DNA of 64,000 nucleotides, taken from Diaphorobacter limosus (GTDB lineage: Bacteria > Pseudomonadota > Gammaproteobacteria > Burkholderiales > Burkholderiaceae_C). Under the pieces are notes generated by a model that made no database searches, was not told the DNA's origin, and saw nothing but the letters and a program-made list of their open reading frames with translations. The first letter of the stretch is position 1; each line of letters starts with the position of its first letter. The DNA lies in contig NZ_CP136921.1 in the NCBI RefSeq assembly GCF_033100095.1, positions 3,995,001 through 4,059,000 of the forward strand. The letters are read 5' to 3'. A program made the position numbers and the translations under genes. Shown in pieces: positions 45,930-53,249 of this stretch.

Positions 45930-47204
45930 TTACCCCACGCCGCCCTCACGCGGCGGCTGCGGCAGCAGGCGAAAACCCAGGGCCGCCAGCGCCAGCAGCG
46001 CGGCAATGCTGGCCATCACGGCGACAAACGGATCGGCCATGGCCTGGGCCTTGGCCAGCGACGCCACCAGGCCGGTGAACCACTGCATGGCCGCCACGCC
46101 CAGGAACATGGCCATGGTGAACACCGCCATGGCTCGGCCGGTGAGCGCCGCCGGGTAGGCGGCGCGCACATCGGCGTACTGCAGGATGAGGTAGCCCGAC
46201 AGCAGGCCGATGAGCAGCATGCAGGCCATGTCCAGCCAGGCCGCATGCAGCACGGCCATGGCCGTGAACAGCAGCGCCATCAACAGCGTGCAGGCGACGA
46301 TCCAGCGCCGCCGGGTGGCGGGGCCGGGGTCTATGCGGCCAAACAGCATGGGCCCGGCCAGCGCCACCACCGACAGCGCCAGCGCCACGTTGCCGCTTTG
46401 CACCAGCGAAAAGCCATGGCGCTCTATCAGCATGGGCCCGAGCCAGAGCCCGCGCAGCGAGATCAGCGCCGCATAGGTCACGGCGCCCAGCACCACGATG
46501 CCCCAGGTGTGGGGCAGGGTGAACAGGCTGGCAAAGCGCAGCACGGCCTCGCGCACCGATTCGCGCGGGCCCTCCGGCGTGCCGCCCGGGGTGGGCTCGT
46601 GCACCGAGCGCCAAATCCACAGCCAGGCCAGCAGGGCCAGCAGGGCCAGCACCCAGAAGCCCGCGCGCCACGACCATTGCTGCACCAGCCAGGCCAGCGG
46701 CGTGCCGGTGAACAGCATGCCCAGCGTGCCCAGCGCCATGGCCATGCCCGAGATGGCGGCAAAGCGCTGCGGGGCGAAATGCCGCGCGATGAACACCGTG
46801 CACACCAGAAAGGCCGGCGCGCAGCCCACGCCGATCAGCGTCTGCCCCAGCAGCAGCGCGCCATAGCCTGGGGCCAGCGCCGACAGCACGGCCCCGGCAA
46901 TGCACAGCGGAAACGCCGCCAAGATGGTGCGGCGCACGCCATACAGGTCTATGCCTATGCCCATGAACAGCTGCATGGCGCCAAAGCTGAAATGGAAGGT
47001 GGCGGCAAACACCCCCAGCGCCTGGGGCGACAGGGCAAAGTCTGCCTGCAGCGGCGCGGCCAGGATGGCGGCCACGGTGCGAAAGGCCGAGCTGAGGGCA
47101 AAGCCCGAGGTCAGCGCCACCAGCATCAGCAGGGCGGTGCGCGCGGGCATGGGCGTGGTGGCGGCGGGCGAGGCGCTGGTGTGGGCGGTGCTGGCGTCGG
47201 GCAT
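45930..47204 (-). CDS. Major facilitator superfamily transporter
   Basis: 12-TM inner-membrane permease of 424 residues. The N-terminal half has LMLVALTSGFALSSAFRTVAAILAAPLQADFALSPQALGVFAATFHFSFGAMQLFMGIGIDLYGVRRTIL, with the D-x-x-G-x-R/K loop 2-3 motif as DLYGVRRT. A second half begins near FTLPHTWGIVVLGAVTYAALISLRGLWLGPML. The substrate is unknown; the fold is like hexuronate/nitrate or drug MFS proteins. ATG 47204 is preferred to a TTG at 47213. It follows the LytR-like regulator gene by 30 bp, so it may be its target or the last gene of its operon. Confidence 0.8.
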   Translation of the reverse strand: MPDASTAHTSASPAATTPMPARTALLMLVALTSGFALSSAFRTVAAILAAPLQADFALSPQALGVFAATFHFSFGAMQLFMGIGIDLYGVRRTILAAFPLCIAGAVLSALAPGYGALLLGQTLIGVGCAPAFLVCTVFIARHFAPQRFAAISGMAMALGTLGMLFTGTPLAWLVQQWSWRAGFWVLALLALLAWLWIWRSVHEPTPGGTPEGPRESVREAVLRFASLFTLPHTWGIVVLGAVTYAALISLRGLWLGPMLIERHGFSLVQSGNVALALSVVALAGPMLFGRIDPGPATRRRWIVACTLLMALLFTAMAVLHAAWLDMACMLLIGLLSGYLILQYADVRAAYPAALTGRAMAVFTMAMFLGVAAMQWFTGLVASLAKAQAMADPFVAVMASIAALLALAALGFRLLPQPPREGGVG

Positions 47205-47233
47205 GGTGCTCAAGCCTACCCGAATGCACGGCG

Positions 47234-48034
47234 CTACATGGCCTTGAACAGCGGGGCGTAGAGCCGGCTCACGGCCAGCCGCTCGGGCCGGTCGCGCAGG
47301 TGCAGGTACAGGCGGCCGGCCTCGTCACGCTCGGCGCTGGCAATGGCCGTGGCGCGCACCAGGGTGCCGCGGTGCACCTGCCAGAAGACGGTGGGGTCGA
47401 GCTGCGCCACCAGCTCCCTGAGCGGGGTGCGGATCAGGTATTCCTGCCGCGCGGTGAGCACGCGCAGGTATTTGTCGGCGGCCTCGAAGTACAGCACTTC
47501 GGCCAGCGCCACCATGTGAATCTGGTTGCCGCGGCTGGCCTGCAGCAGCGTCAGCGGCGCGGCTGTCGGCGGTCTGTCCAGGCCGGGCGCCTGGGCCAGC
47601 TGGCGCAACTGGGCCAGGGTCTGCTCCTGCGCCCAGGCGGTGCCGCGCTGCGCCAGCGCCTGGCGCAGCCTGTCCACGGTCTTGCGCAGGCGCTCGGGCT
47701 GCACGGGTTTCAGCAGGTAGTCCACGGCCTGGGCCTCGAAGGCCTGCACGGCGTACTGGTCGTAGGCGGTGACGAAGACCAGGGCCGGCAAGGGCTGGCC
47801 CTGGGGCCAGGCGTCGGCCAGCTCCAGGGCCGCCTCCAGCCCGCTGCAGCCGGGCATGCGGATGTCGAGGAACAGGATGTCGGGCAGCAGGGCCAGCGCC
47901 TGGCGCACGGCGGACAGGCCATCGCCCACGCGGACGGCAATGGCCAGCTCGGGCCAGGCGCGCGCCAGCTCCTGCTCCAGGGCGGCGGCCAGCAGGGGTT
48001 CATCCTCGGCGATCAGGGCGCGGGGTGCCGTCAT
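47234..48034 (-). CDS. LytTR-family response regulator
   Basis: 266-residue regulator. The receiver domain (IAEDEPLLAAALEQELAR, phospho-Asp57 in LFLDIRMPGCSGLEAALELA, VFVTAYDQYAVQAFEAQAVDYLLKPVQPERL) is followed by a Pro/Ala/Gln linker and a C-terminal LytTR DNA-binding domain (LLQASRGNQIHMVALAEVLYFEAADKYLRVLTARQEYLIRTPLRELVAQLDPTVFWQVHRGTLV). The ATG overlaps the stop codon of the histidine kinase gene by 4 bp. This is the AlgR/LytR type; the target genes are not visible. Confidence 0.92.
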   Translation of the reverse strand: MTAPRALIAEDEPLLAAALEQELARAWPELAIAVRVGDGLSAVRQALALLPDILFLDIRMPGCSGLEAALELADAWPQGQPLPALVFVTAYDQYAVQAFEAQAVDYLLKPVQPERLRKTVDRLRQALAQRGTAWAQEQTLAQLRQLAQAPGLDRPPTAAPLTLLQASRGNQIHMVALAEVLYFEAADKYLRVLTARQEYLIRTPLRELVAQLDPTVFWQVHRGTLVRATAIASAERDEAGRLYLHLRDRPERLAVSRLYAPLFKAM

Positions 48035-49098
48035 GGTTGCTCTGGTTTTAAAGGAAAAGTGACGACAGCGCTTGTACCACCTGCGCTGATAGCTATCAAT
48101 TCAAGAGTGGCCACGGTGCCGTACAGCGTGGCCAGGCGCTCGCGCACCTGCTGCAGGCCGAATGCCGTGCCGGGTTCGCCGCCGCCCGGGCCGGGGCCCG
48201 TGTCACGCACCTCGATGCGCAGGCGCGCCGCCTGGTCTGGTGCCTGCAGCAGGCGCGCCTGCACGTCGATGCGCCCGCCCGCTACCTGCGGCTCCAGGCC
48301 GTGGCGTATGGCGTTTTCCACCAGCGGCTGCAGCAGCAGCGGCGGCACCGGCAGGCCGCGCAGCGGCTCGGGCAGATCCAGCGCATAGACCAGGCGCGGG
48401 CCCATGCGCATGGCCATCAGCGCCAGGTAGTCCGCCAGGCGCGCAAACTCGTCCTCCAGCGGGTGCAGCGTGGCGCGCGAGGCGCCCAGCGTGGCGCGCA
48501 GGTAGGCGATCAGGTGGTCCAGCATGGCCTGGGCGCGTGGCACATCGGTGGCCATGAGGGCGCGCAGATTGGCCAGGGTGTTGAACAGCATATGCGGCTC
48601 CAGCTGCACCTCCAGCAGCTTCAGCCGCGCCTCGGCCGCGTCGCGCTGGGCGCGTGCCATATGCGCCTGCAGGTAGCGCGCCTGGCCGCGCTGGTAGAAG
48701 AAGACACTGGCCAGCACCGTGGCCACCACGGTGATGAGCAGCGACATCAGCCACTTGCCGCCGCTGCTCCAGCCCAGCCGGCCGAACAGCCACCAGTCAC
48801 CCACGGCGCTGCCCAGCAGCCAGCCCGCGCCAATGCCGGCGGCCACCAGCACCGGGCCGCGCCAGCCGGCGGGCCAGGGAATGTCCGGCGCGCTCGTCCA
48901 GGCCAGGCGGCCCAGGTCGATCACCAGCCAGCTGGTCAGGCCTATGGGCACGGAGTAGGCGGCATTGCTGCGCCAGTCCGCCAGGCCCAGCGCCGTCAGC
49001 GAGCCGGCCAGCAGCAGGCAGAAAACCAGCGTGAAGAATCCGTGCCAGGCCAGGGCGCGCGCCTGCGGCATGGAGGAAGAGGGGGGCATGGTGGGCAT
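48031..49098 (-). CDS. LytS/AlgZ-type sensor histidine kinase
   Basis: Membrane kinase of 355 residues from ATG 49098 (49089 and 49071 are alternatives; none has a clear ribosome site). Four predicted TM helices (WHGFFTLVFCLLLAGSLTALGL, VPIGLTSWLVIDLGRLAW, GPVLVAAGIGAGWLLG, SLLITVVATVLASVFFY) lead to a His-kinase domain with the phospho-His169 in QLEPHMLFNTLANLRALM and ATPase motifs VENAIRHGLEPQ and DTGPGPGG...FGLQQVRERLATLYG. The final 15 codons overlap a short repeat, giving LIAISAGGTSAVVTF. It precedes the LytTR regulator, overlapping it by 4 bp. Confidence 0.88.
   Translation of the reverse strand: MPTMPPSSSMPQARALAWHGFFTLVFCLLLAGSLTALGLADWRSNAAYSVPIGLTSWLVIDLGRLAWTSAPDIPWPAGWRGPVLVAAGIGAGWLLGSAVGDWWLFGRLGWSSGGKWLMSLLITVVATVLASVFFYQRGQARYLQAHMARAQRDAAEARLKLLEVQLEPHMLFNTLANLRALMATDVPRAQAMLDHLIAYLRATLGASRATLHPLEDEFARLADYLALMAMRMGPRLVYALDLPEPLRGLPVPPLLLQPLVENAIRHGLEPQVAGGRIDVQARLLQAPDQAARLRIEVRDTGPGPGGGEPGTAFGLQQVRERLATLYGTVATLELIAISAGGTSAVVTFPLKPEQP
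48058..48105 (-). repeat. Short interspersed repeat, copy 9 (inside the sensor kinase gene)
   Basis: TTGATAGCTATCAGCGCAG, spacer, ACAAGCGCTGTCGTCACT, sense to the gene, encoding IAISAGGTSAVVT near the C-terminus in the same frame as copies 1 and 7. Confidence 0.65.
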
Positions 49099-49105
49099 GG
49101 TAGGG

Positions 49106-49272
49106 CTAGTACCGCGACACGGAGGTATCGGAACAAGATGAAAGTGATGAATTCGCGCCCAGGGCAAGGCGCAAACCGCAGCGATAGCCGTGGCTATCGC
49201 GAGGATTTGCAACGCCGCCATGGGTGCCAGGGCGCGCTTTCATGTTTCGATATTTCCGGGTTGCTGTACTAG
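49106..49272. repeat. 167-bp hairpin (MITE-like) element upstream of the sensor kinase
   Basis: Imperfect 36-39-nt terminal inverted repeats (49106-49144 and 49237-49272) begin with CTAGTAC and end with GTACTAG. A central perfect stem GCGATAGCC-GT-GGCTATCGC spans the midpoint near 49190, and the inner arms (GGCGCAAACC against GGATTTGCAACGCC) pair too, so nearly the whole element folds on itself. No protein is encoded. It ends 8 bp before the kinase start codon region and splits the small membrane-protein genes from the kinase. Confidence 0.8.
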
Positions 49273-49275
49273 TGC

Positions 49276-49566
49276 TCAGCGGCGTTGCAGCGCCGCGCGT
49301 TCGCGCTCCAGCAGCCGCTGCCACAGGCTGCCGCCGGGCGGCACCAGCCAGACTGCCAGGCCGTGGATCAGCAGGCCCGCACCCCAGCCGGCGGCCGGAA
49401 AGATGGCCCAGCCGCGCCCCTGGTGGAGCGACAGCAGGGTCAGGCCGGTGATGACGGCGGCATACACCAAAGCATGCAGGAACCAGCCGAGCTTGGCGCC
49501 GGCACGCTTGCGCGCCAGGGCTTCCAGTGCGTCGCCGGGTGGGAGTGGGTGGGGGGTGTTGTACAT
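49276..49566 (-). CDS. Small 2TM-domain membrane protein
   Basis: 96-residue protein. After a 20-residue N-terminal part come two hydrophobic helices (LGWFLHALVYAAVITGLTLLSL and WAIFPAAGWGAGLLIHGLAVWLV), then a basic tail LWQRLLERERAALQRR. Matches the 2TM domain seen in bacteria fused to or beside LytS-type kinases, where it may stabilise or regulate sensor proteins; function unproven. ATG 49566 has AAGGAGC in front. It lies between the DUF2306 gene and the kinase, so a four-gene unit with the two-component pair is likely. Confidence 0.75.
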   Translation of the reverse strand: MYNTPHPLPPGDALEALARKRAGAKLGWFLHALVYAAVITGLTLLSLHQGRGWAIFPAAGWGAGLLIHGLAVWLVPPGGSLWQRLLERERAALQRR

Positions 49567-49600
49567 GAAAGCTCCTTGCGAAAATCGGATGCGGGGTGAT

Positions 49601-50011
49601 TCACAGGCCCAGCAGGCCATGCCACAGCAGGCCGCCCAGATAACGGTTGGGCAGCAGCGTGAAGGCGCCGGCGACCAGGCAGGCGCCCATGTAGGTGATG
49701 CGCATGGCGCGGCGGTGGCCGGCAATGTCGCGCCGGGCCAGGCGCCCGAACGCCACCAGCAGCCCGGCAAACAGCAGCGGCACCAGCAGGTGTATGGGCG
49801 TGTAGCCGGCCAGGTTGGGCAGCTGGTAGTCACGTATGCAGAGCGCGCTGATGGCGGTGACCAGCATCAGCAGCACCCAGGCATGGCCGGCCATGCGGTG
49901 CAGCCGCGGGCGGGCGCCGCCGCTGCGGCGCGCCCACAGGGCTACGGCGCCGACGACCGTGCCGGCCAGGGCGGCAAACATGTGGACGGTGATAAGGGGG
50001 GTGGGCTGCAT
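49601..50011 (-). CDS. DUF2306 family membrane protein
   Basis: 136-residue inner-membrane protein with about four TM helices: ITVHMFAALAGTVVGAVALW, HRMAGHAWVLLMLVTAISALCI, IHLLVPLLFAGLLVAFGRL and HRRAMRITYMGACLVAGAFTLLP. The spaced His residues (HM, HR, GHAW, IHLL, HRRAM) resemble a haem-binding bundle, consistent with DUF2306 proteins. Function unknown. First gene of a minus-strand unit leading to the LytS/LytR pair; divergent from uppP. Confidence 0.75.
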   Translation of the reverse strand: MQPTPLITVHMFAALAGTVVGAVALWARRSGGARPRLHRMAGHAWVLLMLVTAISALCIRDYQLPNLAGYTPIHLLVPLLFAGLLVAFGRLARRDIAGHRRAMRITYMGACLVAGAFTLLPNRYLGGLLWHGLLGL

Positions 50012-50183
50012 GGCGACCTCCGGGGCTGTTGGATCGCACTGTGGCCCTGCCTGGCGCGCCGGGCCAGCGCGTTGCGACGAAGGCCGCGTGCGCCGGCGCC
50101 AGTGGCCGCCGCCGCGGCGTGAAATGCGCGCCGCCCGGCGGCGTTGATAATCCGCGCTTTGTTTTTTTGTTCAGGACGCTTGC

Positions 50184-51008
50184 GTGGACTCTCTCTTGCT
50201 GCTCAAGGCCGCCATCATGGGCGTGGTCGAGGGCCTGACCGAATTTCTTCCGATCTCCTCCACCGGCCACCTGATCCTGGCGGGCTCGCTGCTGGGCTTT
50301 GACGACGCCAAGGCCAAGGTCTTCGACATTGCCATCCAGACCGGCGCCATCTTTGCCGTCATCCTGGTGTACTGGCAGCGCATCCGCGACACGGTCGTGG
50401 CGCTGCCCACCAGCGCGCAGGCACGGCGCTTCGCTCTGAATGTGCTGATCGGCTTCTTCCCGGCCGTGCTGCTGGGGCTGCTGTTGGGCAAGGCCATCAA
50501 GGCGCATCTGTTCACGCCCACCATCGTGGCCAGTACCTTCATCATCGGCGGCTTCATCATCCTGTGGGCCGAGCGGCGCCAGCAGCAGGCGGTGCGCATC
50601 CAGTCGGTGGACGACATGGGGCCCTGGGACGCGCTCAAGGTGGGCCTGGTGCAATGCCTGGCCATGGTGCCGGGCACCAGCCGCAGCGGCGCCACCATCA
50701 TCGGCGGCATGCTGCTGGGCCTGTCGCGCAAGGCGGCGACCGACTTCTCGTTCTTCCTGGCCATCCCCACGCTGATTGGCGCGGGCGTGTACAGCCTGTA
50801 CAAGGAACGCGCGCTGCTGTCCGCCGCCGATACGCCGGTGTTCGCCGTGGGCCTGGTGTTCTCGTTCATCAGCGCCTGGCTGTGCGTGCGCTGGCTGCTG
50901 CGCTACATCAGCAGCCACAGCTTTGTGCCCTTTGCCTACTACCGCATCGTGTTTGGCGTGGTGGTGCTGGCAACGGCCTGGACGGGGGTGGTGCGCTGGG
51001 CGGAATGA
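50184..51008 (+). CDS. uppP: Undecaprenyl-diphosphatase UppP (BacA)
   Basis: Recycles the undecaprenyl-pyrophosphate lipid carrier for cell-wall synthesis; 274 residues, about eight TM helices. Catalytic motifs are [14 protein letters not shown] near residue 17 and [20 protein letters not shown] near residue 170. Loss or gain changes bacitracin resistance. Start is GTG 50184 with AGGA 8 bp before. It is monocistronic and followed by a short repeat. Confidence 0.95.
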   Translation: MDSLLLLKAAIMGVVEGLTEFLPISSTGHLILAGSLLGFDDAKAKVFDIAIQTGAIFAVILVYWQRIRDTVVALPTSAQARRFALNVLIGFFPAVLLGLLLGKAIKAHLFTPTIVASTFIIGGFIILWAERRQQQAVRIQSVDDMGPWDALKVGLVQCLAMVPGTSRSGATIIGGMLLGLSRKAATDFSFFLAIPTLIGAGVYSLYKERALLSAADTPVFAVGLVFSFISAWLCVRWLLRYISSHSFVPFAYYRIVFGVVVLATAWTGVVRWAE

Positions 51009-51010
51009 GC

Positions 51011-51065
51011 TATTGAAAATATAGCTATTGGCGCAATATGGATAAGCGCTAGCGGCAAATTTTGC
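51011..51065 (+). repeat. Short interspersed repeat, copy 10
   Basis: AAATATAGCTATTGGCGCAA, spacer, AAGCGCTAGCGGCAAATTTT between uppP and a convergent hydrolase gene. Confidence 0.65.
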
Positions 51066-51872
51066 TTAGATATTTTGTAGGTTCAGCAGCGCCGCCTCGA
51101 TGGCCGCCGCCGTGGCCTGGGGCTGCTCCATGGGAAAGAGGTGGCTGCCGTCGAGCATCATCACGCGGCCCTGGGTGATGCGCTGCGTCATGGCCATGCC
51201 CACCTGGCGCATCTCTGCCGAGTCGCGCCCGCCTATGAAGGCGGCCGGGCATTGCAGCGGGTGGGCCTGCAAGATGCGCCCCAGGTTGTGCGGCAGGGTG
51301 TTGTAGATCCGGGTTTCCACCTCGCGGTCAAAGACCAGCACGCGCTGGCCGTCGCGCTCCTGCAGGCCATGGGTCACGTAGTCCTGCAGCACCTGCGGGT
51401 CCCATTGGGCAAAGACCCGCTTGCGCCGGAAATGCTCCAGCGCCTCCTCGGTGCTGGCCCAGCTGTTGCGCCGCGCGCGGCTGATGCGCCCGGGCGTGAC
51501 GGCGCCCACCACCTGGGCCTGCTTGGCCACGCCCAGGGCGCTGGCGCGCCAGCCGCCGATGAGTGGCGAGTCGATGAGCAGCACGCCGCGCGCCAGTTGC
51601 GGGTAGCGCGCGGCGGCCATCACGCTCAGGAACCCGCCCAGTGAGTGCCCCACCAGGAAGGCGGGCTCGCCCGTGCGCCGCTGCTGCTGCTCGGCAAAAT
51701 CGGCCAGCTGCTGCACCAGGTGCGGCCAGTTGTTGCTGACGGGATAGCGCGCGTCGTGGCCAAAGCGCTCCACGGCGCTGACCGAGAAGCCGCGCTGGCG
51801 CAGCAGATCGAACAGCACCCGGTAGGTGCCGGCCGGAAAGCTGTTGGCATGGGAGAAGACGATGCTGGCCAT
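51066..51872 (-). CDS. Alpha/beta-hydrolase
   Basis: 268-residue cytosolic hydrolase. The Ser nucleophile is in LVGHSLGG (Ser77), the acid probably in FIGGRDSAEM, the His in DGSHLFPMEQP. The N-terminus IVFSHANSFPAGTYRVLFDLLRQRGFSVSAVERFGHD is typical of a small subgroup of proteobacterial hydrolases of unknown substrate. ATG 51872 is used; the upstream open frame (to 52034) lacks homology and overlaps the efflux adaptor gene. Confidence 0.8.
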   Translation of the reverse strand: MASIVFSHANSFPAGTYRVLFDLLRQRGFSVSAVERFGHDARYPVSNNWPHLVQQLADFAEQQQRRTGEPAFLVGHSLGGFLSVMAAARYPQLARGVLLIDSPLIGGWRASALGVAKQAQVVGAVTPGRISRARRNSWASTEEALEHFRRKRVFAQWDPQVLQDYVTHGLQERDGQRVLVFDREVETRIYNTLPHNLGRILQAHPLQCPAAFIGGRDSAEMRQVGMAMTQRITQGRVMMLDGSHLFPMEQPQATAAAIEAALLNLQNI

Positions 51873-51986
51873 GGTGCAGGTTGGTTGCCCCAAGTGTAGT
51901 GGTGTCGTTGCCGTGTTTTCGCCCGCTGCATGCGCCACCACGGCGCGGCCCGCTATGATCTTTTGCTCTTTGCAGGAGAAACCCCC

Positions 51987-53231
51987 TTGCCCGCCCCCCA
52001 GTGTCGCCACAGGTATCGCCGCCCTCATGAACACCGATGCGCTGGGCGTATCCGGCCGGTGCTGCTGACCATCTTGCTGCTGGCCTTGCTGGCGGCGGCC
52101 GGCGGCTGGTGGTATGTGAAGAGCCAGGGCGGGCAGGGCGACGGCCGGGGCGCGTCGGGCCGCCCTGGCGGGCCGTCAGCGCAGCCGGTGTCGGTGGGCC
52201 TGGTGGACAGGCGCGACATGCGCGTGCTGGTCAGCAGCATTGGCACCATGAACGCCCGCGCCACCACCGTGGTGCGCACGCGCGTGTCGGGCGAGCTGGA
52301 GAAGATTTTTTTCAAGGAGGGCGACGAGGTGCGCGCCGGCCAGCTGCTGGCGCAGATCGACGCGCGCAGCTACCGCGCCGCCCTGCAGCAGGCCCAGGGG
52401 ACGCTGCAGCGCGACCAGGCGCTGCTGAAGAACGCCCAGCTGGATCTGCGGCGCTACCAGGAGCTGCAGGCGCAAAACTCCATCGCCGGCCAGCAGGTGG
52501 ACACCCAGGCGGCCCTGGTGCGCCAGTACCAGGGCACGGTGGCGGCCGACCAGGCGCAGGTGGATGCGGCGCGGCTGCAGCTTGATTACACGCGCATCAC
52601 CGCGCCGATTGCCGGGCGCCTGGGCCTGCGCCAGGCGGATCTGGGCAATGTGCTGAACCCCTCGGACGCCAGTGGCATCGTCACCATCACCCAGGTGCGG
52701 CCGATAGACGCGCTGTTCTCCGTGCCCGAATCGCATGTCGGCGCCATCGCCCGCGCCCTGGCCGAGAAGCGCGCGCTGCCCGTGGAGCTGTGGGACCGCG
52801 AGCAAAAGAGCCTGCTGGCCACCGGGCGCCTGAATGCGCTGGACAACGCCATCGACGCCAGCACCGGCACCGTCAGGGCCAAGGCGGCGTTCGACAACGC
52901 CGATGGCCGGCTGTTTGCCAACCAGTTCGTCAACGTGCGGCTGCAGATCCGGCTCATCGAGCAGGCGCTTACCGTGCCGGCCACGGCCGTGCAGAACAAC
53001 CATGTCTACCTGTTGCAGGCCGACGGCCAGGTGACGCAGCGCCGCCTGGAGCTGGGCGTGACCGACGGCGATCGCGTCAGCGTCACCGGCGATCTGCAGC
53101 CCGGCGACCGGGTGGTCACCGACGGCCTGGACCGCCTGCGCGAGGGCAGCAAGGTAACGGTGATAGACCCCGGCCAGGCGCAGGCGCCGGCCGCCGATAG
53201 GCCGCGGGCGGACAAGGGCCGCGCGCGCTGA
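51987..53231 (+). CDS. mdtA: RND efflux periplasmic adaptor (MdtA-type)
   Basis: Membrane-fusion subunit of an RND pump, 414 residues. A single TM anchor (VLLTILLLALLAAAGGWWYV) is followed by the lipoyl/barrel-sandwich half VSGELEKIFFKEGDEVRAGQLLAQIDARSYRAALQQAQGTL, an alpha-hairpin, the second half LQLDYTRITAPIAGRLGLRQADLGNVL, and beta-barrel and membrane-proximal domains to VVTDGLDRLREGSKVTVI. The start is taken as TTG 51987, which has AGGAG 8 bp before (51974-51978); an ATG at 52027 is out of frame. It is 18 bp before the first permease gene. Confidence 0.88.
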   Translation: MPAPQCRHRYRRPHEHRCAGRIRPVLLTILLLALLAAAGGWWYVKSQGGQGDGRGASGRPGGPSAQPVSVGLVDRRDMRVLVSSIGTMNARATTVVRTRVSGELEKIFFKEGDEVRAGQLLAQIDARSYRAALQQAQGTLQRDQALLKNAQLDLRRYQELQAQNSIAGQQVDTQAALVRQYQGTVAADQAQVDAARLQLDYTRITAPIAGRLGLRQADLGNVLNPSDASGIVTITQVRPIDALFSVPESHVGAIARALAEKRALPVELWDREQKSLLATGRLNALDNAIDASTGTVRAKAAFDNADGRLFANQFVNVRLQIRLIEQALTVPATAVQNNHVYLLQADGQVTQRRLELGVTDGDRVSVTGDLQPGDRVVTDGLDRLREGSKVTVIDPGQAQAPAADRPRADKGRAR

Positions 53232-53249
53232 AACCCGCAGCGCCCTGCC

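Noticed and set aside
52027..52068. ATG-initiated start of the efflux adaptor with a frameshift
   Set aside because: A TTG with a good ribosome-binding site already gives an intact frame, so no frameshift needs to be assumed.
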